9,534 nt of DNA from contig CAYHWW010000133.1 in assembly GCA_964360145.1 (NCBI GenBank), positions 1-9,534 on the forward strand. The letters are read 5' to 3'. The position numbers were made by a program, and so were the translations under genes. Origin of the DNA: CAYHWW01 sp964360145 (GTDB lineage Bacteria > Bdellovibrionota > UBA1018 > CAYHWW01). Positions 1-7,462 of this stretch are shown here, piece by piece. Positions within the stretch are counted from its first letter, which is position 1. Every line of letters starts with the position of its first letter. The notes beneath the pieces were generated by a model. That model ran no database searches and was not told where the DNA came from. It was given only the letters and a program-made list of their open reading frames with translations.

Positions 1-67
1 AGGTTGCGTAGCGAACGCCAGCAACGAAGCTCCACGGCAAAAGACCGAGCCTACCCTGGCCCGTGCG
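1..67. other. Sequence downstream of hipA
   Basis: No gene is visible. On the minus strand GTTGC and GCAAC (positions 25 to 3) can form a 5-bp stem with a small inner stem. Any T-run would fall at or beyond the window edge, so a terminator cannot be judged. Confidence 0.3.
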
Positions 68-1381
68 TCACCCGGACGGGACAGTGCCCAACAGCTTCAT
101 ATTCTTCCTCACTCCGGCCGTGATCGCATTGAGAACGGAAGCAGGAGCCTGCTTCGCGAGAGGTCCTAAAACCGAATCTAGCTTCTCCACCCTGCTCCCA
201 AGGTCATCCAAGAGGGCGTGAAGATCCGGCAGTGGGAATGAGGCCGCCTTGGCCGTTTGCTCCCAATGTCGTCGGCGGAGCTCCCTAAGGCGGTAATGCC
301 GGTTGTTCCCGGCTGACATGGCGAGCTTCGCCTCTTTAGGTTCAAGCTGTCGCTTGGCAAGGGCGGGAAGGATGCTCATGACATCGTAGATGGGCGTAAG
401 GCGAAATCCAGTTTGAGAGAGGCGGATGCTGAAATTCTTCGCGTGGCCGTCGATCGCCCCAAGCAACCAAAAGACGAGCTGGGATCTGATGAATTGGCGT
501 CGATCCGGCGCAGGAAAATCCGACCCATTGAGAAACTCCATGATCTGGATGATCCCAGGGCCGCCGTCAGACTGGTACTTCCGGGACCAGGGAACACCCA
601 GGGCCTGGCACATGTCCTCCTGGTGAATGCGGCGGAGTGATCGCTTGTCGCTCGACCATGCGCGGTCGAAGCGTTCGACGACCAAGCATTCTCTGCCGTC
701 GAATTCCGCGATGTCCGCCTGGGCGACGGGAAGGCCGAGATGCTCGCAGAGCTTGAGGCAAAGCCACTCGTTGGCCACGCTCTCTTTCATGTCAATTCCA
801 TTCGGAAGGGCGCCCATACTGGGTTTCAAAATATGGCTCGTCGGCGTCGGGCCGAGGGGGCGATGCCATTGCCCCCTCCATCGCAGCAAGGCGGTTTTTT
901 CCTGCGCTCCCGCCAACGAGATTCGAAATGCCTTTTCGCGGTCCAGGCCCAACGGAGAGACCTTGAGGTTCCGGAGAATTTCCCCGATCTCACGTTCAGA
1001 GAGCGGCTCGGTCTCGATCAAATTCGCATTTCCAACCTTCTCTCCTTCCGGGACGAACTGAAGCGCTCCTACGCAGTCCCGGCCGATCGCTGCCAGAAGG
1101 TCGAGTGTTCCCTTGCCAGGGGTCGCGAACCGTTGGGCAATCCGGTCGCGGATCGCGTCGTTGTCTGGAAGGAGATTGTCGAAGAAAGCGGCGACGGTCT
1201 CGCCACGAAAGGCACCGGCCCTGAGTTGTAGGGACCAGGAAACCGGAAACGACACTTTCGAGGCGAGCCATTCGTCAGAGTAGGAAAATTCGTACGTACC
1301 CGTGGAGGCTCTCGTTAACGTGCCTATGCGCACTCCCTGCGTGAGAACCTCGAGGCGACCGTGTCGTTTCTTCCGGGGCAT
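68..1381 (-). CDS. hipA: HipA-family serine/threonine kinase toxin
   Basis: Toxin of a type II hipBA toxin-antitoxin pair. Known HipA phosphorylates an aminoacyl-tRNA synthetase (GltX in E. coli), stalling translation and causing dormancy. At 437 aa it is full length (E. coli HipA is 440). Visible features: an N-terminal HipA subdomain (about residues 8-110); the mobile Gly-rich loop AGAQEKTALL at 157-166, preceded by Ser155, the equivalent of the E. coli autophosphorylation site Ser150; the ATP-site Lys186 in HILK; a conserved HQEDMCQALG segment near 253-262; the catalytic loop DGHAKNF with Asp311; and the metal-binding Asp333 in IYDVMS. All key residues are present, so the kinase should be active. 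The ATG shares one base with the hipB stop (TGATG), implying translational coupling. The substrate is not readable from the sequence. Family assignment is secure. Confidence 0.96.
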   Translation of the reverse strand: MPRKKRHGRLEVLTQGVRIGTLTRASTGTYEFSYSDEWLASKVSFPVSWSLQLRAGAFRGETVAAFFDNLLPDNDAIRDRIAQRFATPGKGTLDLLAAIGRDCVGALQFVPEGEKVGNANLIETEPLSEREIGEILRNLKVSPLGLDREKAFRISLAGAQEKTALLRWRGQWHRPLGPTPTSHILKPSMGALPNGIDMKESVANEWLCLKLCEHLGLPVAQADIAEFDGRECLVVERFDRAWSSDKRSLRRIHQEDMCQALGVPWSRKYQSDGGPGIIQIMEFLNGSDFPAPDRRQFIRSQLVFWLLGAIDGHAKNFSIRLSQTGFRLTPIYDVMSILPALAKRQLEPKEAKLAMSAGNNRHYRLRELRRRHWEQTAKAASFPLPDLHALLDDLGSRVEKLDSVLGPLAKQAPASVLNAITAGVRKNMKLLGTVPSG

Positions 1382-1683
1382 CAGCTACCCCCCGAGGGCA
1401 GAGTCTTCCTGCGGCTCCGAATCACGAGCTCCAGATCGAGCGCGGCCAGTACCTTGAGTAAGGTTCTGAGCCGGGTGCCCTTGGCGCCCTGCTCGATCTG
1501 GGAAATAATGGGCTGCTTGACCCCAGACTTCTCGCCGAGGCCAGATTGAGTCAACGCGGACTGTTTTCTAAAGCGGTGGATCGCATTCCCCAGCTGGAGG
1601 GGGTCTCGGGCGATCAGCTCAAGCCCGCCGGGCTCACTCAATGCGGACGGCTTTGACGATTGCGGAGGTTTTTGGCGTTTCAT
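1381..1683 (-). CDS. hipB: HipB-like antitoxin, XRE-family DNA-binding repressor
   Basis: Antitoxin and autorepressor of the hipBA pair. In the family it dimerises, binds operator DNA and sequesters HipA. The 100-aa protein has a Cro/C1-type helix-turn-helix over about residues 31-87; the segment LTQSGLGEKSGVKQPIISQIE (44-64) holds helices 2 and 3, with the recognition helix around KQPIISQIE. A hydrophobic strand, LDLELVIRS (82-90), matches the place where E. coli HipB forms its intersubunit sheet. Compared with E. coli HipB (88 aa), it has a basic, disordered-looking N-terminal extension of about 25 residues and a shorter C-terminal tail that lacks the terminal Trp. The start is supported by an AAGGGGG Shine-Dalgarno sequence 6 nt upstream. 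The first operator overlaps this site, so repression may also affect translation initiation. Confidence 0.93.
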   Translation of the reverse strand: MKRQKPPQSSKPSALSEPGGLELIARDPLQLGNAIHRFRKQSALTQSGLGEKSGVKQPIISQIEQGAKGTRLRTLLKVLAALDLELVIRSRRKTLPSGGS

Positions 1684-1686
1684 GTT

Positions 1687-1704
1687 TATCCCCCTTACAG
1701 GATA
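1687..1704. promoter_or_regulatory. HipB operator O1 (TATCC-N8-GGATA)
   Basis: An exact match to the known E. coli HipB operator pattern TATCC-N8-GGATA. It lies 3 bp upstream of the hipB start codon and covers the ribosome-binding site. It is the promoter-downstream member of three operators whose left edges are exactly 27 bp apart. Confidence 0.9.
1690..1696 (-). promoter_or_regulatory. hipB ribosome-binding site
   Basis: Reads AAGGGGG on the minus strand with a 6-nt spacer to the hipB ATG. It sits entirely inside operator O1. Confidence 0.75.
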
Positions 1705-1709
1705 AATAC

Positions 1710-1737
1710 AGTATATCCCGTATTATGGATAAAACAA
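1710..1737 (-). promoter_or_regulatory. Predicted hipBA promoter
   Basis: On the minus strand, TATACT (1715-1710) matches the sigma-70 -10 consensus at 5 of 6 positions. TTGTTT (1737-1732) is a weaker -35 (3 of 6) with a 16-bp spacer. Operator O2 fills the spacer and overlaps the -10. The -35 lies in the short gap between O2 and O3. Bound repressor would therefore block polymerase directly. The position, about 27 bp upstream of the hipB start, also fits. No transcript data support it. Confidence 0.65.
1714..1731. promoter_or_regulatory. HipB operator O2 (TATCC-N8-GGATA)
   Basis: Second exact TATCC-N8-GGATA site, located between the predicted -35 and -10 elements. Together with O3 it is one arm of a perfect 20-bp inverted repeat (1714-1733 and 1739-1758) with a 5-nt spacer. 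Confidence 0.9.
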
Positions 1738-1740
1738 CTT

Positions 1741-1758
1741 TATCCATAATACGGGATA
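1741..1758. promoter_or_regulatory. HipB operator O3 (TATCC-N8-GGATA)
   Basis: Third exact TATCC-N8-GGATA site, just upstream of the predicted -35. It is the mirror image of O2 including the eight central bases, so O2 and O3 have identical contact sequences in opposite orientation. Confidence 0.9.
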
Positions 1759-1785
1759 ATTCGAAAGCTCGGGAAACCTCGATTC

Positions 1786-1807
1786 TAAAAACGTCCTGAA
1801 GCTGGAC
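1786..1807 (-). terminator. Weak candidate terminator after sdhB
   Basis: Immediately after the sdhB stop codon, the minus strand reads GTCC, a 7-nt loop, GGAC, then G and five T residues. The 4-bp stem is short for an intrinsic terminator, but the T-run and position are right. It would separate the sdh operon from hipBA, which has its own promoter. Confidence 0.35.
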
Positions 1808-2596
1808 TCACCCCGGCCCAGACTCAACCTTTTCGGGCCGTGCCATAAGGGCTGCGCGGGCATACTCGCGCTTCAAGATGGAGATGTGCTCCAACGAAAT
1901 CTCTTTAGGGCACGCTGACGTGCACTCACCGATGTTGGTGCAACCGCCAAAGCCCTCGCTGTCCATCTGGTCCACCATGCGGATCACTCGCCGCACCCGC
2001 TCCGCCTGGCCCTGGGGCAGCAGCGCGTATTGTGTGATTTTGGCGCCTAAAAACAGTGAGGGGGAGGCATTGGGACAGGCCGCTACGCAGGCACCGCAGC
2101 CGATGCAGGTGGCCGCATCAAAGGCCCGGCCCGCGATGTCTTTGCCCACGGCGATGGCATTGCCATCGGGGTGGGGGCCCGTTTTGGTGGAGATGTAGCC
2201 GCCAGCGGCTTGAATGCGGTCAAAAGCCGTGCGATCCACCACCAAGTCCTTGATGACGGGGAAGGCCTTGGCCTTCCAAGGCTCGATGGTGATGGAGTCG
2301 CCGTCTTTGAAGCGACGCATGTGGAGCTGGCAGCAGGTGATGGCGCGGTCCGGGCCGTGGGCCTGGCCATTGATCATGACGCCGCAGGTGCCGCAGATGC
2401 CTTCGCGGCAATCACTTTCGAAAGCGATGGGGTCTTTGCTTTCTTTGATGAGCTTTTCATTCAACTCATCGAGCATTTCCAGGAAGGAGGCGTCCACGGA
2501 GACCTTGCTCAGCTTGTGGTCTTCGAAATGGCCAGAATCCGTGGGGCCTTTTTGTCGCCAGATGCGGAGTTTCAGAGAGATGGTTTTTTCAGACAT
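1808..2596 (-). CDS. sdhB: Succinate dehydrogenase/fumarate reductase iron-sulfur subunit
   Basis: Electron-transfer subunit of complex II, passing electrons from the SdhA flavin to the membrane heme and quinone through three Fe-S clusters. In the 262-aa protein, the N-terminal plant-ferredoxin-like domain has [2Fe-2S] ligands Cys63, Cys68 and Cys71 (CREGICGTC) plus Cys88 or Cys89. The C-terminal domain has CIGCGAC (Cys164, 167, 170), Cys174 followed by Pro, and CTNIGECTSACP (Cys219, 225, 229). By the family pattern, [4Fe-4S] uses 164, 167, 170 and 229, and [3Fe-4S] uses 174, 219 and 225. I chose the ATG at 2596: GGAGG lies 7 nt upstream, and an upstream ATG at 2647 would add 17 unrelated residues and overlap sdhA. 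The gap to sdhA is 13 nt. It is the last gene of the operon. Confidence 0.97.
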   Translation of the reverse strand: MSEKTISLKLRIWRQKGPTDSGHFEDHKLSKVSVDASFLEMLDELNEKLIKESKDPIAFESDCREGICGTCGVMINGQAHGPDRAITCCQLHMRRFKDGDSITIEPWKAKAFPVIKDLVVDRTAFDRIQAAGGYISTKTGPHPDGNAIAVGKDIAGRAFDAATCIGCGACVAACPNASPSLFLGAKITQYALLPQGQAERVRRVIRMVDQMDSEGFGGCTNIGECTSACPKEISLEHISILKREYARAALMARPEKVESGPG

Positions 2597-2603
2597 TTCG
2601 AGT

Positions 2604-2608
2604 CCTCC
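2604..2608 (-). promoter_or_regulatory. sdhB ribosome-binding site
   Basis: GGAGG on the minus strand, within AGGGAGG that begins in the sdhA stop codon, 7 nt from the ATG at 2596. It decides the sdhB start in favour of 2596 over 2647. Confidence 0.8.
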
Positions 2609-2609
2609 C

Positions 2610-4528
<1,919 letters not shown>

Positions 4529-4532
<4 letters not shown>

Positions 4533-5230
4533 GACACACCTCCGACAAAGAAGTAGATGTAGAGCGGCAGCATCAGGAAGCCCAGGGCGAGCACTGTGCC
4601 CACGAGGAGCCCCGCAAGATGGGCAGGCTTCTGCAGACGAGCGTTCATGGCGCCCAGGGATTGGAACATGCTCCAGAACCCATGACGCAAATGAGCGCCA
4701 AGCATGAGCATGACGGCGCAGTAGAATGCGGCCCACATCGGATTTTTGAAGGTTTCCACGATGAGGCGGTGGAGATCCCGAGCCTGCTGGCCGTTAACTT
4801 GGGTGACGTAGCCCGCGTCAACGCCGGGGCCCAGGGCGAATTGCTTGACGTGGATGATGAGGAAAATGAGGAGTATGGCGCCGGTGATGATCATGTTCAC
4901 CGAGGCCAAGTTCCAGAAGCTGGGGCCCTTCTTGCTCTTGTGCATCGCGTAGCGACTGGGGCGGGCGCTGCGATGGTTCACCTTGAGGCCAATGGCCATC
5001 GCGATGTGCAGGCCAAAGAGGCCGATGAGGCCAAACTCCCCCAGGAGCTTCAATGGACCCAGATCATCAAGCTTTTTTGCATAGGCATTGAACATGTCGC
5101 CGCTGGGGTCAAAGAGGGTGAGATTGCCCGCTAGGTGGGCGACGATGAAACCCACGAGGGCCAGGCCCGAGAGGCCCATGATGAACTTGCGCCCGATGCT
5201 GCTGGTGAGCGCTTTGGTGACGGTGAGCAT
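4529..5230 (-). CDS. sdhC: Succinate dehydrogenase cytochrome b subunit (di-heme SdhC)
   Basis: Membrane anchor of complex II that binds heme b and quinone. The 233-aa protein shows five hydrophobic helices, at roughly 18-40, 62-83, 107-130, 164-184 and 205-229. This is the single-polypeptide anchor of the Bacillus subtilis/Wolinella class rather than the SdhC plus SdhD pair of E. coli. Candidate axial heme ligands are His32 (VAHLAGN), His75 (FGLHIAM), His127 (IIHVKQF) and His180 or His183 (GAHLRHGF). These match the four ligands of B. subtilis SdhC in order and spacing, so two hemes are expected. ATG start with AGGAG 8 nt upstream. It lies 51 nt downstream of a four-helix membrane protein gene and overlaps sdhA by 4 nt. 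No separate sdhD gene exists here. Confidence 0.95.
4538..4543 (-). promoter_or_regulatory. sdhA ribosome-binding site
   Basis: GGAGGT on the minus strand inside the end of sdhC, 5 nt before the GTG at 4532. It supports the GTG start and coupled translation of sdhC and sdhA. Confidence 0.8.
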
Positions 5231-5281
5231 GGTGTGTACTCCTGCCTATTGATGTGGGTAGAGAATACTGCTCGGCGAGGG

Positions 5282-5797
5282 TCAGTGTCCAGCTTCGAAA
5301 CGGGCGATTTCGTCACGGATGAGGGCGGCCGGAGGCCGTGCCCAAATGAGGAAGATCAGCGCGGGCAGCGCGAAGCTGAGGTACATGCGGCGATCGCCGG
5401 ACATGTGAGAGATGCCGAAGCCGTGGATGGCCACCGCCTCGGCGAGCGCCCAGCTGATGACGCAGCCGTTGAAGATGGCGCGGGCCACTGCGATTTCCGC
5501 GGGGCTATCTCCGAAGGCCTTGGCGTCTTTTTGCTCTTCCTGCGTGGGGGTGAGACTGGTGCGGCCGTCGGCGAATTCCCGAAGGGCCTTTTGGATGGTG
5601 GCGACGCGACAGTATCTGCGCCGGATGACGAGGGCGGCGCTGAGGAGCACGCCGGAAAAAACGCTCATGAAGATGAAGAGGTTGCGGACTTTCTCGGGGT
5701 CCATGGGGTGAGCCCCCGGCGGCATGAACCAGGCCACAGCGCCGCAGACGATGACGGTGGAAGTGAGTGCCGCCCAGACGATCCAGAGGATGAGCAT
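5282..5797 (-). CDS. Uncharacterised four-helix inner-membrane protein
   Basis: I do not recognise this protein. With the start at 5797 it is 171 aa. Hydrophobic segments lie at about 2-24, 39-58, 105-128 and 137-153. A polar, probably cytoplasmic loop (59-102, RRRYCR then a charged stretch) joins helices 2 and 3, and the tail is charged. Helix 3 carries a buried acidic residue, Glu120, in SWALAEAVAIHGFG. That pattern loosely resembles the carboxylate helix of ATP-synthase c subunits, but this is only a motif impression. It ends 51 nt before sdhC on the same strand with no visible terminator between, so it is probably cotranscribed with sdhCAB. No clear Shine-Dalgarno precedes the 5797 ATG. 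An upstream ATG at 5857 would add 20 polar residues before helix 1 and cannot be excluded. Confidence 0.72.
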   Translation of the reverse strand: MLILWIVWAALTSTVIVCGAVAWFMPPGAHPMDPEKVRNLFIFMSVFSGVLLSAALVIRRRYCRVATIQKALREFADGRTSLTPTQEEQKDAKAFGDSPAEIAVARAIFNGCVISWALAEAVAIHGFGISHMSGDRRMYLSFALPALIFLIWARPPAALIRDEIARFEAGH

Positions 5798-5938
5798 GGG
5801 GATGTTGTGGCGTGATGCTTGAGTTGCGTCAAGTACATGGTAAGACCCGCGCGGCATTCCTCGAAAAGCAGGGATCCCGTAGTCAAATCAACATTACAGC
5901 GCCCGTATTCCTGTTTTCTGAGGAATCCGGACGAGCCG
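5798..5938. other. Intergenic region upstream of the sdh operon
   Basis: A 141-bp gap between the MACPF-like gene and the membrane-protein gene. It contains the hairpin at 5900-5933. It should also hold the promoter of the downstream operon, but I see no pair of elements I would defend; TTGACG near 5834 lacks a good -10. Confidence 0.5.
5900..5933 (-). terminator. Hairpin after the MACPF-like gene, candidate terminator
   Basis: On the minus strand, 13-nt arms (5933-5921 and 5912-5900) pair with one G-A mismatch and one G-T wobble around an 8-nt loop, CAGAAAAC. It begins 5 nt after the TAG stop. The sequence that follows is T-rich but has no continuous T-run, so it may terminate weakly or simply stabilise the mRNA 3' end. 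Confidence 0.55.
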
Positions 5939-7462
5939 CTAAGGTTCAATCCAGGCGCCGATGCGGTGGCCCGTGATCTGGCAGGCGAAGTAGGTCAGAC
6001 CTGAGTCGCCAAACTGGCGGGGGCCGCAGCGGTCCACGAAGCGAAACACCTGGCCGTAGCGGTCTTGCACGGTGAGTTCCCAGCGGGCGGGGGCCCCCAA
6101 GAAGACAGCGGCAAGCTGGTCCCGGCGCAGTTGAAACTCCAAGGCGGCTTGGGGCGTGGATAGGGTTTCGCCCGTGATGTCCCGACCGGCGATGCGCATG
6201 GAGTAGGACACCAGATCTTTGCCTTCAATGCGCAGCTGGGCCATTGAGGTATCGCCGCTAGCATCTCCGAAAAGGGCCGATGTTTCCCAGCTCAGCCAGA
6301 TGCGGGACGCAGGCATGGGTAAGGAATCCAATTCTGGTGATGCCAGGGCTGGCGCGGTGCAATCGTAGTCATAGTTCAACTGGCATGCGCGGTGGTTGCG
6401 GGCCAAGGTGGCCAAGTCCTGCTCGATGAGGCCCGTGGCTGAGCTGAGCGTGCTGAGGTGCTCTGGCGCCGTGGCGCTGTGGGCGGACGGCGAGAGGTGG
6501 GTGAGGTACTCATTGATGCGGTTCAGGTCCTGTGTCTTGTGCCGATAGGTCTGAGCGATGCGGCCCAAGCGACGGCTTCTCAAGTCAGACCAGAGGTCCT
6601 GGTTGTCAGGATCATAGCCAAAGGCGGACATGGAAATGCTGTGGAAACCAATGGGCACGCTGTTGGCGGTGGTGAATTGGCCCAGATACTGACCGAGGGT
6701 TTTTTGGATGACTTCGATGGATTGGGCATCCACGGAAAGGTGCGACACGGTGTCCGCGAAGCCGCTCAGGCCGGGGCCACCGGTGGCCACCACTTGGATG
6801 TCCAGGCGGTGCTCCCGGGCGGCTTGGCTCAACTCATTTTGGACGCGGGCTCGCAAGGACCCGCTGAAGAGACCTGCGGAACCCGCCGCTTCCAGCGCGC
6901 CGGACATGGTGGTGCGGGTTTGGCGGGAGAGGCCCTCGATGGTGATCACCGCGGCAATGGAAGCGCCTCGGCGTTCAATGGAGACCACTTCGGTGCCGCA
7001 GCGTTCCGCGAAATCATCATGGCGAGCGGCATCAATGAGTTGCCGTGCCGCGGTGGTGAGGCGGGCGTTATGCAGTGCAAGGCGGCCAAACTCCGATGTG
7101 CCCCGGATCACTAGCGTGAGCTTGTTGTGATTGAAGAGATTTTCGGTGTTGAGGTTGAAGCTCGCGCTGCCGCTGTAGGTGAGGTAACTGGCATCGATCT
7201 TGGAATCGATGAGCAGTGCGTTGCGGAGTTGTTCCTCGTTGCGCACGAGAAGGACGCTGAAAGAGGTGCTGAGGGCGCCGACTTCCAGGGGCCTTGCCTC
7301 GAATGCCACGCAGGACAGCTTGGGGTGGTTGATCTCGTTGGGTGAGAAGCCCGCGCCCAAGCTCAGCGTGCTCTGGGGGTGATAACCGTAATAGCTCTCT
7401 TGTGCGGATGCGTTGGTGGCGAGGGCAAGGGCAAGGGCGGATGCTATTTTCAATGGCTTCAT
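5939..7462 (-). CDS. Secreted MACPF/CDC-like pore-forming domain protein (predicted)
   Basis: A 507-aa exported protein. It has a signal peptide, with basic MKPLK, a hydrophobic core and a predicted cut after ASA at residue 20. The mature part opens with LGAGFSPNEI and Cys51, an arrangement I associate with bacterial MACPF-like proteins. The key stretch is 151-175: FAERCGTEVVSIERRG followed by a beta strand. This resembles the MACPF signature (Y/W)GT(H)-(F/Y)-x6-GG, with Cys in place of the aromatic and Glu in place of His. A Gly/Ala-rich helical stretch (182-216) and IQVVATGG (222-229) follow, as expected around the second transmembrane-hairpin cluster. A linker has Cys360/Cys368, and a beta-rich C-terminal domain spans about 385-507 with Cys479/Cys494. 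MACPF proteins oligomerise into membrane pores; activity here is inferred. The ATG overlaps the protease stop (ATGA), with GAGAGG 6 nt upstream. Confidence 0.68.
   Translation of the reverse strand: MKPLKIASALALALATNASAQESYYGYHPQSTLSLGAGFSPNEINHPKLSCVAFEARPLEVGALSTSFSVLLVRNEEQLRNALLIDSKIDASYLTYSGSASFNLNTENLFNHNKLTLVIRGTSEFGRLALHNARLTTAARQLIDAARHDDFAERCGTEVVSIERRGASIAAVITIEGLSRQTRTTMSGALEAAGSAGLFSGSLRARVQNELSQAAREHRLDIQVVATGGPGLSGFADTVSHLSVDAQSIEVIQKTLGQYLGQFTTANSVPIGFHSISMSAFGYDPDNQDLWSDLRSRRLGRIAQTYRHKTQDLNRINEYLTHLSPSAHSATAPEHLSTLSSATGLIEQDLATLARNHRACQLNYDYDCTAPALASPELDSLPMPASRIWLSWETSALFGDASGDTSMAQLRIEGKDLVSYSMRIAGRDITGETLSTPQAALEFQLRRDQLAAVFLGAPARWELTVQDRYGQVFRFVDRCGPRQFGDSGLTYFACQITGHRIGAWIEP

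Noticed and set aside
1..25. Integron attC-like site suggested by GTTGC and GCAAC at the window start
   Set aside because: The order of the GTT and AAC boxes is inverted relative to attC core sites, and the arms are only 5 bp.
627..1231. Plus-strand open frames opposite hipA
   Set aside because: They lie antisense to a gene with all HipA catalytic motifs and have no recognisable domain or ribosome-binding site.
1766..1781. Possible hairpin TCGGG-AAA-CC-T-CGA between sdhB and hipB
   Set aside because: The stem is short with a bulge, and no T-run follows on either strand.
4533..4736. Longer sdhA beginning at the ATG at 4736
   Set aside because: The extra 68 residues read through the sdhC coding region out of frame and do not resemble SdhA. 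The GTG at 4532 has a strong ribosome-binding site.
5818..5833. Small inverted repeat CTTGA-N6-TCAAG upstream of the membrane-protein gene
   Set aside because: A 5-bp repeat of this kind is expected by chance; no second copy or promoter element lends it meaning.
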